Shown here in pieces: positions 36,304-45,061 of a stretch of 64,000 bases of DNA. How positions within the stretch are numbered: the stretch's first letter is position 1; the number at the start of each line of letters is the position of its first letter. The DNA is from an uncultured Clostridia bacterium. GTDB lineage: Bacteria > Bacillota > Clostridia > Peptostreptococcales > Anaerovoracaceae. The notes beneath the pieces were generated by a model that ran no database searches, was not told the DNA's origin, and saw only the letters and a list, made by a program, of their open reading frames with translations. The stretch lies in assembly GCA_938045615.1 (NCBI GenBank), contig CALIBC010000181.1:124001-188000 (forward strand), in the 5' to 3' direction. The translations under genes and the position numbers were made by a program.

Positions 36304-37152
36304 TTATCTACTGTAGTCGAAGAATCCGCCGCCGGTCTTCATTCCGAGTTTTCCGGCCGCAACCATCTGGCGCAGCAGAATGTTCGGACGATACTTGGAA
36401 TCGCCGAATTCCGTATACAGAACTTCCATAATCGCAAGGCAAACATCAAGTCCGATCAGATCTCCCAATGCAAGAGGTCCCATCGGATGGTTGCATCCAA
36501 GCTTCATTGCCGTGTCAATATCCTCGGCTGTTGCAATCCCTTCGTTCAGAATTGAAATAGCCTCATTGATCATAGGTATGAGAACTCTGTTGACAACAAA
36601 ACCCGGCGCTTCCTTTACCTGAACGGGAACCTTGCCCAATTCCTTTGAAAGTTCCGTAACAACTTTGTTCGTTTCTTCCGATGTCAGAAGACCGTTGATA
36701 ACCTCAACCAACTTCATTGCGGGAACAGGGTTGAAGAAATGCATTCCCACAACCTTGTCAGGCTTTGATGTGGCCATAGCGATCTCGGTGATTGACAGCG
36801 ATGATGTGTTCGATGCGATTATGCAGTCCGGACGCGTCAGCTCATCGACTTCCTTGAGCAACGCTTTCTTTGCTTCTTTGTCTTCCGTGGAGGCCTCGAT
36901 GACCATGTCAACATCCTTTATGACACTGAGTTCCGTAGATCCGCTGATCCGCCCGAGAATTGCGGTCTTGTCACCTTCACTGATCTTTTCTTTGCTCACC
37001 ATCTTGGTCAAAGCCTTGTCCACTTTAGCAATCCCTTTGTCTATAGATGCCTGATGTCTTGCTCTCATGACCACTTCATAGCCATTCTGCGCCAACACCT
37101 GTACGATTCCGGCTCCCATGGTGCCGGTTCCCAGAACTCCAATTTTCTTCAT
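36304..37152 (-). CDS. hbd: 3-hydroxybutyryl-CoA dehydrogenase
   Basis: Reduces acetoacetyl-CoA to 3-hydroxybutyryl-CoA in butyrate formation. The 282-residue protein has the NAD(P) site GVLGTGTMGAGIVQVLAQ, the catalytic region ASNTSSLSITEIA and GMHFFNPVPAMKLVEVI, APGFVVNRVLIPMINEA, and the C-terminal HPMGPLALGDLIGLDV and KTGGGFFDYSR. ATG 37152 follows AGGAGG. It is monocistronic with its own promoter; thiolase, crotonase and butyryl-CoA dehydrogenase genes are not in the window. Confidence 0.95.
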   Translation of the reverse strand: MKKIGVLGTGTMGAGIVQVLAQNGYEVVMRARHQASIDKGIAKVDKALTKMVSKEKISEGDKTAILGRISGSTELSVIKDVDMVIEASTEDKEAKKALLKEVDELTRPDCIIASNTSSLSITEIAMATSKPDKVVGMHFFNPVPAMKLVEVINGLLTSEETNKVVTELSKELGKVPVQVKEAPGFVVNRVLIPMINEAISILNEGIATAEDIDTAMKLGCNHPMGPLALGDLIGLDVCLAIMEVLYTEFGDSKYRPNILLRQMVAAGKLGMKTGGGFFDYSR

Positions 37153-37233
37153 CTTGAAACCTCCTGTAATGTAGCTTCTTTAAAATTTTTTATACATAGA
37201 AGTTGTTAAAAAATTAACTTTGTCTATAGTAGA

Positions 37234-37261
37234 ATTATAGCACATCCAATTCCGTTGTAAA
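37234..37261 (-). promoter_or_regulatory. Sigma-A promoter of hbd
   Basis: On the minus strand TTTACA (37256-37261), 16-bp spacer, TATAAT (37234-37239), followed by a roughly 75-nt leader to the AGGAGG site of hbd. The 37270-37499 stretch upstream shows no gene. Confidence 0.75.
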
Positions 37262-37499
37262 GTGGATTTTCAAAAATATTGTTTGCCGCTGAACCTATTA
37301 ACTTGAGCAGATTCAGCAATAATCCGCCTGCTGAATACATGATATTGCTCAATCCTTGTTTACTGTAGCATGCACTTTGACATCTATCATCTATTTATGC
37401 TTCCTCCACACAATCCAACCTCACAATTTACTGCAATATCAATCTAATTTCTTCCACACTTTCGCTCTCGTGTTTAGTTGTGCGTCAATAAAAATTTCA

Positions 37500-37769
37500 C
37501 TATATCTTACGCCGCAACTTCAGAGAAAGTATAGCACACGTGGGTATGTTAAATAAAACGAAAATTTTCAAGGAATTATATGTCATTTCTTTTGTTGAAA
37601 TTGGTATGATCGTTATGGTCTCATCCTTGAGTTTGTTCGTAACACTTTCGATTGCAACCTCTTTGGGAATCATGGCAATATACAAAAGTGCTGCTATGCA
37701 TGAAATCGTAAAGCAAACGAAAATCAAAGCATTGGTTTTTTTCGAGCTTTTATAATTCTTTTTTGCCAT
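37500..37769 (-). CDS. Small two-helix membrane protein, hypothetical
   Basis: 89 residues: basic N terminus MAKKNYKSSKKT, helix ALIFVCFTISCIAALLYIAM, a hydrophilic middle, helix IFVLFNIPTCAILSL and a basic tail. GGGGG lies 9 nt upstream of the ATG, a mediocre ribosome site. AT-rich relative to flanking genes. No family recognised. Confidence 0.45.
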   Translation of the reverse strand: MAKKNYKSSKKTNALIFVCFTISCIAALLYIAMIPKEVAIESVTNKLKDETITIIPISTKEMTYNSLKIFVLFNIPTCAILSLKLRRKI

Positions 37770-37847
37770 AAAAATACGCCCCCATCATTATTTATTGTAT
37801 TTATTAAAAGAAACGTTTCAATCCTTTATTTCTCTATTTCAAATTCT

Positions 37848-38783
37848 CTATTTCAAAAATCCGTTTACGATCTGCTCTTCGGCCTCTTCTTCAGTCAATC
37901 CGAGCGTCATCAGTTTTACGAGCTGCTCACCTGCTATTTTTCCTATGGCCGCCTCATGGACAAGCGCTGCATCCACGTCATTGGCTTCAAGTCCCGGTAC
38001 AGCGAGAATCTTGCCGTCATCCATTATGATGGAATCGCATTCCGTATGTCCGTTACATGCGGCATTACCGACTATTTTGGCATCGAATTTCTGATATGAG
38101 GTGTCTTTTGCCACGGATCGCGATACAACATCGGCGCTGCTTCCCGCACCGTTCAAGTCGACCTCGTATACGCTTATCGCCCTCTGATTGCCGTGTGTCA
38201 TAAGGCGTTCCCTGACCACAAGTTTGGCTCCTTGCGCAAGTTCAGCCGTGGTCGTACGCTCCGTATCATCCACGCCCTTTATCTGAACCATCTCCATCTC
38301 CATGCTACCGTTCTCTTCCATGTAGACTTCGGTTCCCGGATTGAGTATCCTCTTGCCGCTACCGCTGCCTGAGCCGTAGTGTTTTTCAACATACCTGACC
38401 TTTGCGTTCTTTCCGACATAAAACCTGTGGATCCCGTCGTGCTCGGAGTCCTGTATTCCGCAGTTATCTATTCCGCACCCTGCCACAATCGTGACATCGG
38501 CGTTCTCACCTATATGAAAATCATTGTAAACAACCTCCTTGAGCCCGCTTTTCATCAGGACAACGGGGATATGCACACTTTCGTTTTTTGTGCCGGGTTT
38601 TATGCATATGTCCATTCCGCTCACATCTTCCTTGGACGTTATCTCTATATTTGCCGTCGACGCCCTTGCTACCGACTTGCTGTCCGAGCGAATATTATAC
38701 GCACCCTCGGGCACTTTATGAAGATCTGCCACTTCCATCAGCAGCCGTTTCTGTATTTCATCAAATTTTGTCATGTCTGTCAT
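37848..38783 (-). CDS. smsB: SufB/SufD-family scaffold protein (SmsB-like)
   Basis: Beta-helix protein of the SUF Fe-S cluster assembly family, 311 residues, shorter than SufB. Core strands include HIPVVLMKSGLKEVVYNDFHI, the segment HDGIHRFYVGKNAKVRYVEK and the C-terminal CNGHTECDSIIMDDGKILAVP and LVHEAAIGKIAGEQL. It is paired only with the SufC-like ATPase upstream; no second SufB/D, SufS or SufU lies here. That two-gene layout is the minimal SMS (SmsC-SmsB) form described for anaerobes and archaea. Its start is ATG 38783, 59 bp behind smsC. Confidence 0.85.
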   Translation of the reverse strand: MTDMTKFDEIQKRLLMEVADLHKVPEGAYNIRSDSKSVARASTANIEITSKEDVSGMDICIKPGTKNESVHIPVVLMKSGLKEVVYNDFHIGENADVTIVAGCGIDNCGIQDSEHDGIHRFYVGKNAKVRYVEKHYGSGSGSGKRILNPGTEVYMEENGSMEMEMVQIKGVDDTERTTTAELAQGAKLVVRERLMTHGNQRAISVYEVDLNGAGSSADVVSRSVAKDTSYQKFDAKIVGNAACNGHTECDSIIMDDGKILAVPGLEANDVDAALVHEAAIGKIAGEQLVKLMTLGLTEEEAEEQIVNGFLK

Positions 38784-38842
38784 GTCCCGTCAACTCCTTT
38801 AAATCACACTCTGCCTCTGTCATTTTAGGCCCGTCCGGTTAT

Positions 38843-39601
38843 CTAAGAGCATGCTCCTGCCACCTCTTTGAGGATACCGTTTTTCCGGCACTCTTCTACC
38901 GCCGAATCGGTTCCGATAAGGTGCGGCAGGATTTCGGACTTTGAGCCCTTTGCCGTGAGCATCCCATCCTTTAGCACCACTATCTCGTCGGCGATATTCA
39001 AGATGCGTTCCTGATGTGATATTATCAAAATCGAGCTACCCGCAATACTCCTGCGCATTCCCTCAAAAACCTCTATGAGATTTTGAAAACTCCACAGATC
39101 TATGCCAGCCTCAGGTTCGTCGAACACCGAAAGCTCGGATCCTTTCGCCAATATGGTCGCAATTTCAATCCTCTTGAGTTCCCCACCCGACAAGCTGCTG
39201 TTGACTTCTCTGTCTATATAATCTCTCGCACACAGACCCACCGCCGAAAGATATTCGCATGCATCGGCGGGGGAAAGTTGTCTGCCTTTTGCAAGTCTGA
39301 TCAGATCAAGAACCTGAATCCCTTTGAACCTGACAGGCTGTTGAAAAGCAAATCCTATCCCCGCCCGCGCACGTTCGGTGATGGACAGCTCCGTGATATC
39401 CCTGCCGTTCAAAAATATTTTTCCCTCGGTGGGTTTCTCGATTCCGGCAATAAGGCGCGCCAATGTGGATTTCCCTCCTCCATTGGGGCCTGTTACCACT
39501 ATGAGCTCATCATCGGGTATCGTCAACGTAATATCCCTGATGATTTCTTTGTACCCGTCGTCCATATCGACTCCGAACGAAATGTTCTTTAGTTCCAACA
39601 T
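38843..39601 (-). CDS. smsC: SufC-type Fe-S assembly ATPase (SmsC-like)
   Basis: Soluble ABC ATPase of the SUF/SMS Fe-S machinery, 252 residues. Walker A GPNGGGKSTLARL, the SufC-typical FAFQQPVRFKGI Q-loop, signature LSGGELKRIEI, Walker B LSVFDEPEAGIDL and the ISHQERIL switch. The EPEAGID sequence separates it from transporter ATPases. It heads the pair with smsB and lies 85 bp downstream of buk on the same strand. Confidence 0.9.
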   Translation of the reverse strand: MLELKNISFGVDMDDGYKEIIRDITLTIPDDELIVVTGPNGGGKSTLARLIAGIEKPTEGKIFLNGRDITELSITERARAGIGFAFQQPVRFKGIQVLDLIRLAKGRQLSPADACEYLSAVGLCARDYIDREVNSSLSGGELKRIEIATILAKGSELSVFDEPEAGIDLWSFQNLIEVFEGMRRSIAGSSILIISHQERILNIADEIVVLKDGMLTAKGSKSEILPHLIGTDSAVEECRKNGILKEVAGACS

Positions 39602-39686
39602 CCTCTATTCACCTCCGGATCGCTAAAACAAATATTCCTCTCCAAGATATTTATATACCTCAGGCGCACAGACAAACATAAACTCT

Positions 39687-40787
39687 TTATCTGTTTTTAA
39701 AATAACGAAAATCCTCTTGTTCGGTGAGCATCCTGACAGCGCCGCAGGCAAGCGCTTCCATCTCTCTTTCTCCCGGCATAACCTTTATCCGTGCTATGTG
39801 CGAACAATATTCAGCTATCTTATCCGTCAACCACTTGGATCTTGCCAGCCCGCCGGTCAGGATTATTACATCCACCTTGCCTTTCAGCGCGCATGAAAGA
39901 CCGGCAATTGCCTTTGCCGCCTGATATCCCATGGCTTCATAAACTAAGGTAGCGTGGCTGTCGCCCTCATCCACCAATCTTTCAACTTCAATCGCATTTT
40001 TTGTTCCCAAATGGGAATAAAGTCCACCTTTTCCTGCAATTATGCGCTCGATTTCTTTTTCCGAAGCATTATCACCAAAGCACATTCTCTTGAATAAAAG
40101 CAGAGGCACTCCCCCGGTTCTCTCGGGAGCCATCGGACCGTCATCATATGAATAAACATCGACCACCCTGCCGTTTGTCATGGCATTGACTGTTATTCCA
40201 CCGCCCATATGACAATTTATGAAGTTCATATCGTGGTAATCCCGGCCGACCTCTTCGGCATACATTATATCCTGCGCCCTTGAGTTCAAAAGATGTGTGG
40301 CTCCTTGCTTTTCAAGACCTGCAACCCCCGTGATCTTTGCCACTTCCGACAGTTCCGAACCCATCGGCGAATCATATATGAATGCCGGTATCCCCAGCGC
40401 CCGAGCCATGGAATAGGCGAGCAAAGTTCCGAGACTTGAAGCGTGCTGCGGAAGTCCCGAATCCTGCATTTTTGCGTAAAGTTCATCGTTTATCTTGTAT
40501 CCGCCTCCCTTGAGTTCCTGCAGCATGCCTCCCCTGCCCACGATTACCGAAAGATCCGCCGTATCGTAGCCTCTGTCTGCAAGCCAGTCAAGCACCGTCT
40601 TTTCTCTGTATACTCGCTGATCGGCGATACTTTCAAATTTCAGTATCTTCTCTTCGTCATGCACCACATTTTCTTCAAAGCGGGCTTCGGGCTTTCCGGT
40701 CTGCTCATCCACTGAAAAAACCCCGATCTTGGTCGAAGTTGAACCGGGGTTTATCACTAAAATGTCTTTGATTTCACTTGTTTTCAT
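39687..40787 (-). CDS. buk: Butyrate kinase
   Basis: Transfers phosphate between butyryl phosphate and ADP, the ATP-yielding last step of one butyrate route (or the reverse for branched acids). 366 residues of the ASKHA fold: VINPGSTSTKIGVF (phosphate 1), VGRGGMLQELKGGGY, NCHMGGGITVNAM, VIILTGGLARSKW. ATG 40787 is chosen (MKTSEIKDILV); a TTG at 40796 is the alternative. No phosphotransbutyrylase gene lies beside it; it sits in a run with nfo, orr and glmL. Confidence 0.9.
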   Translation of the reverse strand: MKTSEIKDILVINPGSTSTKIGVFSVDEQTGKPEARFEENVVHDEEKILKFESIADQRVYREKTVLDWLADRGYDTADLSVIVGRGGMLQELKGGGYKINDELYAKMQDSGLPQHASSLGTLLAYSMARALGIPAFIYDSPMGSELSEVAKITGVAGLEKQGATHLLNSRAQDIMYAEEVGRDYHDMNFINCHMGGGITVNAMTNGRVVDVYSYDDGPMAPERTGGVPLLLFKRMCFGDNASEKEIERIIAGKGGLYSHLGTKNAIEVERLVDEGDSHATLVYEAMGYQAAKAIAGLSCALKGKVDVIILTGGLARSKWLTDKIAEYCSHIARIKVMPGEREMEALACGAVRMLTEQEDFRYFKNR

Positions 40788-40809
40788 TATCCTCAATACC
40801 TCATATGTT

Positions 40810-41709
40810 CTAAAACTCTTTTCTCAGCATCTTTATTTCCTTTGCGTAGCCGTCTAGATTTTCTTGTGGTGTTTCCAAAATACACGGAAGCGAAACAAGC
40901 GCAGGATGATGCACCACTTTTCTCAAGGCTTCAAGCCCAATGCTGCCTTCCCCGATCGCCGCATGCCGATCCTTATGTGAGTTAATCTCATTTTTGCTGT
41001 CATTGACATGTATCGCTTTAAGATATTCGAGTCCGATTACCCTGTCAAATTCCTCAAGCACGCCGTCAAGATTTCCCACTATGTCGTATCCACCGTCGTT
41101 GACATGGCACGTATCAAGGCAAACCCCTATCTTGGCGCGCACATCTACACCTGCGATTATCTCCGCTATTTCCTGGAAATTTCTCCCGACTTCACTGCCT
41201 TTTCCTGCCATGGTTTCCAGTAAAACCGTGGTGGTCTGCTCGGGGTGAATAACCCGGTTCAGCAGCTCGCATATAAGGTGCGCCGCCTTTTCAAAGCCCT
41301 GCCCCACGTGACTTCCCGGATGAAAATTGTAATAATTGCCGGGCAGATATTCCATCCTCTCCAAGTCGTCTTTCATCGCGATGTGGGCAAACTCTCTGAC
41401 CTTTTGATCGGCGGAGCAGGGGTTCAGCGTGTAAGGGGCATGAGCAACCAGTTTTCCGAAATCATGCTCTCTCATAATCTTAAGCAAATCTCCTGCGTCT
41501 TCCGGGTCGATCTCCTTTGCCTTGCCGCCTCTGGGATTGCGCGTAAAAAACGCAAATGTGTTTGCGCCTATCTTAAGGGCATCTTCACCCATGGCTCTAA
41601 ATCCCTGCGCAGAAGAAAGGTGGCAGCCTATGTAAAGCTTTTTTGCATCCGAAACCACACGTTCGGCGGAAATGTCCGATACCTTGTGAACTAGGGTTTT
41701 AACGGACAT
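40810..41709 (-). CDS. nfo: Deoxyribonuclease IV (endonuclease IV)
   Basis: Zinc-dependent AP endonuclease of base-excision repair. TIM-barrel motifs with metal ligands: YIGCHLSSAQGF, LVAHAPYTLNP, YNFHPGSHVGQG, VLLETMAGKGSEVG, VCLDTCHVNDGGYD, IHVNDSKNEINSHKDRHAAI and the final CILETPQ. ATG 41709 (MSVKTLVHK) lies behind GGAAAAGAG and overlaps the orr stop by 11 bp; an additional ~20 residues precede the usual start of the fold. Its presence in an amino-acid fermentation run is odd. Confidence 0.88.
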   Translation of the reverse strand: MSVKTLVHKVSDISAERVVSDAKKLYIGCHLSSAQGFRAMGEDALKIGANTFAFFTRNPRGGKAKEIDPEDAGDLLKIMREHDFGKLVAHAPYTLNPCSADQKVREFAHIAMKDDLERMEYLPGNYYNFHPGSHVGQGFEKAAHLICELLNRVIHPEQTTTVLLETMAGKGSEVGRNFQEIAEIIAGVDVRAKIGVCLDTCHVNDGGYDIVGNLDGVLEEFDRVIGLEYLKAIHVNDSKNEINSHKDRHAAIGEGSIGLEALRKVVHHPALVSLPCILETPQENLDGYAKEIKMLRKEF

Positions 41710-42787
41710 ATCTCTTTTCCACGTACGGGCTTGTTGCAGTTTTGAGCATACCGCCGTAGCCAAGCTCAAAGGCCACGACATCCCCAACCGCATACTGCCT
41801 GTCACAGTGTGTCAGATCCAGGATCGTATGGTCTGAGCTTCCTCCCATAATCTCTATTTGGTGATCAACGGGCGTCATGCTGTCAAGATCCGTATCCTGC
41901 TTGCCCACAGCAATTATCGCTCTCTTCATGATCCCTCTGTCTTCATAGTATGGCTTTTGCCCGAATGCGTCGACACCGACCTCGCCGATCGGTAGCGACG
42001 GTTTTTCTTTCAATTCCACTATCTGAGCCTCAAGAATAACGGTGTCTCCCGTGGTTCCCGGAAGATCCGTTTCATATGCTGTGTCGTTGCCCAAAAGCGC
42101 AGCTTCACCGAGCCTTAGATTGTTGATTCCCTCGGGCAACTCACCCTTGTCTATCAAATATATCGAGCTTGAGTTTCCACCTGACACCATGTCAAGTGCT
42201 ATGGCAAAGCGTTCTTCGATCCTGCGGGCTATATCCACAAGTTGCGACAGGTTGTCGTTCTTGGGAATTATCGCTCCGTAGCAGGTTAGGTTCACGGCGA
42301 TACCGTGCAGATGTATATTCTCCATCCGCAAGATCTTTTCCACGGTGTCCATTATGTCTTTTTCTTTTTCAAAGAAGATTCCTTCGCGCAGATCGCCCAG
42401 ATCTATCATCAGAACCACATCGTGAATTTTCCCCGCTTTCTTCGCCTCATTGTTGAGCAGTTCTATCGTTTCAGGTTCTGAATTGAAGGATACGTCCGCA
42501 TACCGCACAACATCCGCCACTTCCGATTTCATCGGAATTCTCAAAAGCAAGGTTCGCTTACCGTTCTCCCTTGCCAAGTCGGCATAGCTTTTCAGATTTT
42601 TTACTCTTGAATCCGCCATGTAGTCGACCTTGTCGTGCCCCGCAACGAGTTTTACATATTCCTTGTCCGCGCATAAACCTTTCGTTACTATCATAAGTGA
42701 ACAACCGCCTCTGTCTTTTGCTATTTCGGCAACGGCGTCTAAATTTTGCTTTAACTTATTTAAATCTATTGTCAATCTTGGATACAT
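41699..42787 (-). CDS. orr: Ornithine racemase (alanine-racemase fold)
   Basis: PLP enzyme interconverting L- and D-ornithine, providing the substrate of the aminomutase. 362 residues: MYPRLTIDLNKLKQNLDAV, PLP lysine in MIVTKGLCAD, LMIDLGDLREG, MVSGGNSSSIYL (phosphate-binding region), RLGEAALLG and a C-terminal beta domain with HDTILDL-like GGSSDHTILDLTHCD. The assignment as ornithine racemase rests on this family plus the neighbouring glmL and ora genes. Confidence 0.87.
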   Translation of the reverse strand: MYPRLTIDLNKLKQNLDAVAEIAKDRGGCSLMIVTKGLCADKEYVKLVAGHDKVDYMADSRVKNLKSYADLARENGKRTLLLRIPMKSEVADVVRYADVSFNSEPETIELLNNEAKKAGKIHDVVLMIDLGDLREGIFFEKEKDIMDTVEKILRMENIHLHGIAVNLTCYGAIIPKNDNLSQLVDIARRIEERFAIALDMVSGGNSSSIYLIDKGELPEGINNLRLGEAALLGNDTAYETDLPGTTGDTVILEAQIVELKEKPSLPIGEVGVDAFGQKPYYEDRGIMKRAIIAVGKQDTDLDSMTPVDHQIEIMGGSSDHTILDLTHCDRQYAVGDVVAFELGYGGMLKTATSPYVEKRYVR

Positions 42788-42841
42788 ACCTGTTTGTCCT
42801 CTCTTTTACCACTACTTATCGCTACTTGCCACTGCTTGCCA

Positions 42842-44518
42842 CTACTCCTGCCACTTTCCCTTTATTCCGTCACCGGCTCTTAGGGAAGCCTTGTCGTTTG
42901 CACCTGCCTTGCTTTCGTCCGCATCCGTAGGCTTGACAGTTCCCCTGTCTTGCATACTGCGCGCATTTGCTCCGCCGATAGGCTCTTCATCTTTGTAGGC
43001 TGTCATATCGTAGCCCATCTCTTCCATTTCTTTTATATGCTCAAGGTAATCGTGTTCCCTCTGCATGGCTTCATTGTACTCATTCTCCACTTCCTCCATA
43101 GCCTTTGTATTGAGAGTATAGATCTCATCATCTTCCTTTTCCGGAAATTTAAAATCAAGGCTCTGCTCAAGGAGTTTGATCGCAGCTTCTCTGTTCGTCT
43201 TTGACAAAACTCCCAGTGACGCCATGATATAGTCATTGTCCACCAGAACTTCCGCATGTGAAGTCGGAAACAACTTCATCCCGGTTATGTTCCAATCGGG
43301 AATTGAACGCATTATCTCTACCCTGTGTGGTAGCCTCGTCAGCGCACCGCCGGTTCCGATTATGTATTTTACCTGCGTCAGATCCTTCCCCTCCGCAACC
43401 GTCGTTCTTCCCGACGGTCCATAGATATATCGCAACTGTCCTGCATGACGCTCTATTGCCCTGAAAACGGCTTCCTCGGTGAGTCTCTCAACCAGCTTGA
43501 CTTCATCCTCATTTTTCGGAATCGCAAAATACGTTTCAAGGGTTTTGTCCAAGTCTATATGCAGTTCATCCCTGCATTCCTCACGCAATACATCCTCTCC
43601 TATCGATTCTATTATCTTATGACGATTGACAAATACGCCCAAATCCCCCTCCACCGTTCTCTTAGCTTTGGGTTCGGGTGCAGTCATTATGCGCGCCACC
43701 TTATCGGATTCGACCGCAACCGAATGCAGATCCGTGGTCGCCCCTCCAACGTCAAGCACCATCAGGTCTCCGAGGCAGTCGTATAAGACCTTGGTGCATT
43801 CCATAACTGCTCCCGGGGTAGGAACTATCGGGCCTGTAACCATATCTCTGACATGCTCCATTCCGGGTGCATGAGTTATATGCTGCTCAAAGGCTCTCTG
43901 GATGATCTTTCGGCACGGTTCCACATTCAGATTGTCTATCTTTGGATAAACATTGTCCACTATGTAAAGTTCCTGACCGCTGTCTTCAAATATCAATTTG
44001 ATCTCTTCCTGATTTTCCACGTTGCCTGCGTATATTACTGGAACTTTAAGCCCCATGCTTCTTATCATTTCGGCATTGTCAAGAGCCACGTCACGATTTC
44101 CGTAGTCAACGCCTCCGGCTATCAATATCAGATTCGGCTTGATCTGCTCTATCTTTTTGATATCGGTTCTTCTCATCTTTCCGGCGGTTATGTAGTGTAT
44201 GATTCCGCCCGCGCCAAGCGCTGCTTCCTTTGCCGCCTTTGCGGTCATATCGTAAACCAGACCGTGCACCGTCATCTTAAGACCTCCCGCAGCCGAGGAT
44301 GTGGCGAGCATCTTGTCGTATTCTATTTTTTCTATCCCTTTGTTTCTGCACATATCGTCAATCGCACCGCGAAGACCTATGCGCACATCACCGTCCATGA
44401 CGGAGGTGGGCGCCTGCCCTTGACCCCAGAAACAAGGCCGGTCGGTATCAAAATCTGTAAAGGCGTTCACCACGGTCGTCGTCGAACCAATCTCCGCAAC
44501 CAATACGTCTACTTTCAT
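42842..44518 (-). CDS. glmL: GlmL/MutL-related ornithine degradation protein
   Basis: ASKHA-fold protein of the GlmL group, encoded with B12-dependent carbon-skeleton or amino mutases and thought to maintain or reactivate them. The 558-residue protein begins MKVDVLVAEIGSTTTVVNAF, with GQGQAPTSVMDGDV, ATSSAAGGLKMTVHGLV, LILIAGGVDYGN, MVLDVGGATTDLHS and IIGTGGALTRL. ATG 44518 has AGGAG 8 nt upstream; the 11 residues before it are not conserved-looking. The last ~50 residues are a low-complexity hydrophilic tail. It heads the run glmL-orr-nfo-buk but is separated from oraE by a surface-protein gene. Confidence 0.9.
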   Translation of the reverse strand: MKVDVLVAEIGSTTTVVNAFTDFDTDRPCFWGQGQAPTSVMDGDVRIGLRGAIDDMCRNKGIEKIEYDKMLATSSAAGGLKMTVHGLVYDMTAKAAKEAALGAGGIIHYITAGKMRRTDIKKIEQIKPNLILIAGGVDYGNRDVALDNAEMIRSMGLKVPVIYAGNVENQEEIKLIFEDSGQELYIVDNVYPKIDNLNVEPCRKIIQRAFEQHITHAPGMEHVRDMVTGPIVPTPGAVMECTKVLYDCLGDLMVLDVGGATTDLHSVAVESDKVARIMTAPEPKAKRTVEGDLGVFVNRHKIIESIGEDVLREECRDELHIDLDKTLETYFAIPKNEDEVKLVERLTEEAVFRAIERHAGQLRYIYGPSGRTTVAEGKDLTQVKYIIGTGGALTRLPHRVEIMRSIPDWNITGMKLFPTSHAEVLVDNDYIMASLGVLSKTNREAAIKLLEQSLDFKFPEKEDDEIYTLNTKAMEEVENEYNEAMQREHDYLEHIKEMEEMGYDMTAYKDEEPIGGANARSMQDRGTVKPTDADESKAGANDKASLRAGDGIKGKWQE

Positions 44519-44555
44519 AAATTCGCTCCTACTGTTCTTTTTTTCATCCATATAT

Positions 44556-44753
44556 TTATAATTTTTCGTTTGCTCTTATCGCATCTATCACCGGCTTGAT
44601 TCGTTCTATTTCTTCCACTTTGCGCATCGCCGGCTTTACCCTATCAAGTTTAGCCTCTATCCCGTATAAAATCAAGCATTTATCACCGCATGGCCTGCGA
44701 AAATTCTCTCTTCTAGTCTGTACAACATGAGAAAAAGATTTTTTTATAGACAA
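44556..44753 (-). other. Short open frame, possible gene remnant
   Basis: A 65-codon minus-strand frame starting at a TTG ends in a protein-like helix (KPAMRKVEEIERIKPVIDAI) just upstream of glmL. There is no ribosome site. It lies at the junction between the adhesin gene and the ornithine genes and may be what is left of a gene cut when the adhesin gene arrived. The stretch from 44754 to 45061 holds no recognised gene. Confidence 0.25.
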
Positions 44754-45061
44754 ATTAAGGAAATTATGCTAGACTGCCTCCATCTAGAAATCTATCGAAT
44801 TTCATCGTCCCTTAAAACGTGGGACACAACAATTTATTCATTTAAACGACCTTTATCCAACATAGTACATTTCAACTTCAGTTTGGTCGTTTGTAGAACA
44901 TCACAACAGATAAAGACAATATAATACACCGTACCAAAAGGAATATGTGAGAAAGGATCCCGGTTTTTTATCTCATGGGGATTCCGTCCGTCTCTCTTAT
45001 ATTCTTTTTCCACACCCCACTTTTAAAATTATGAAAGTGAGTAGCTAATAGGAGAATACTT

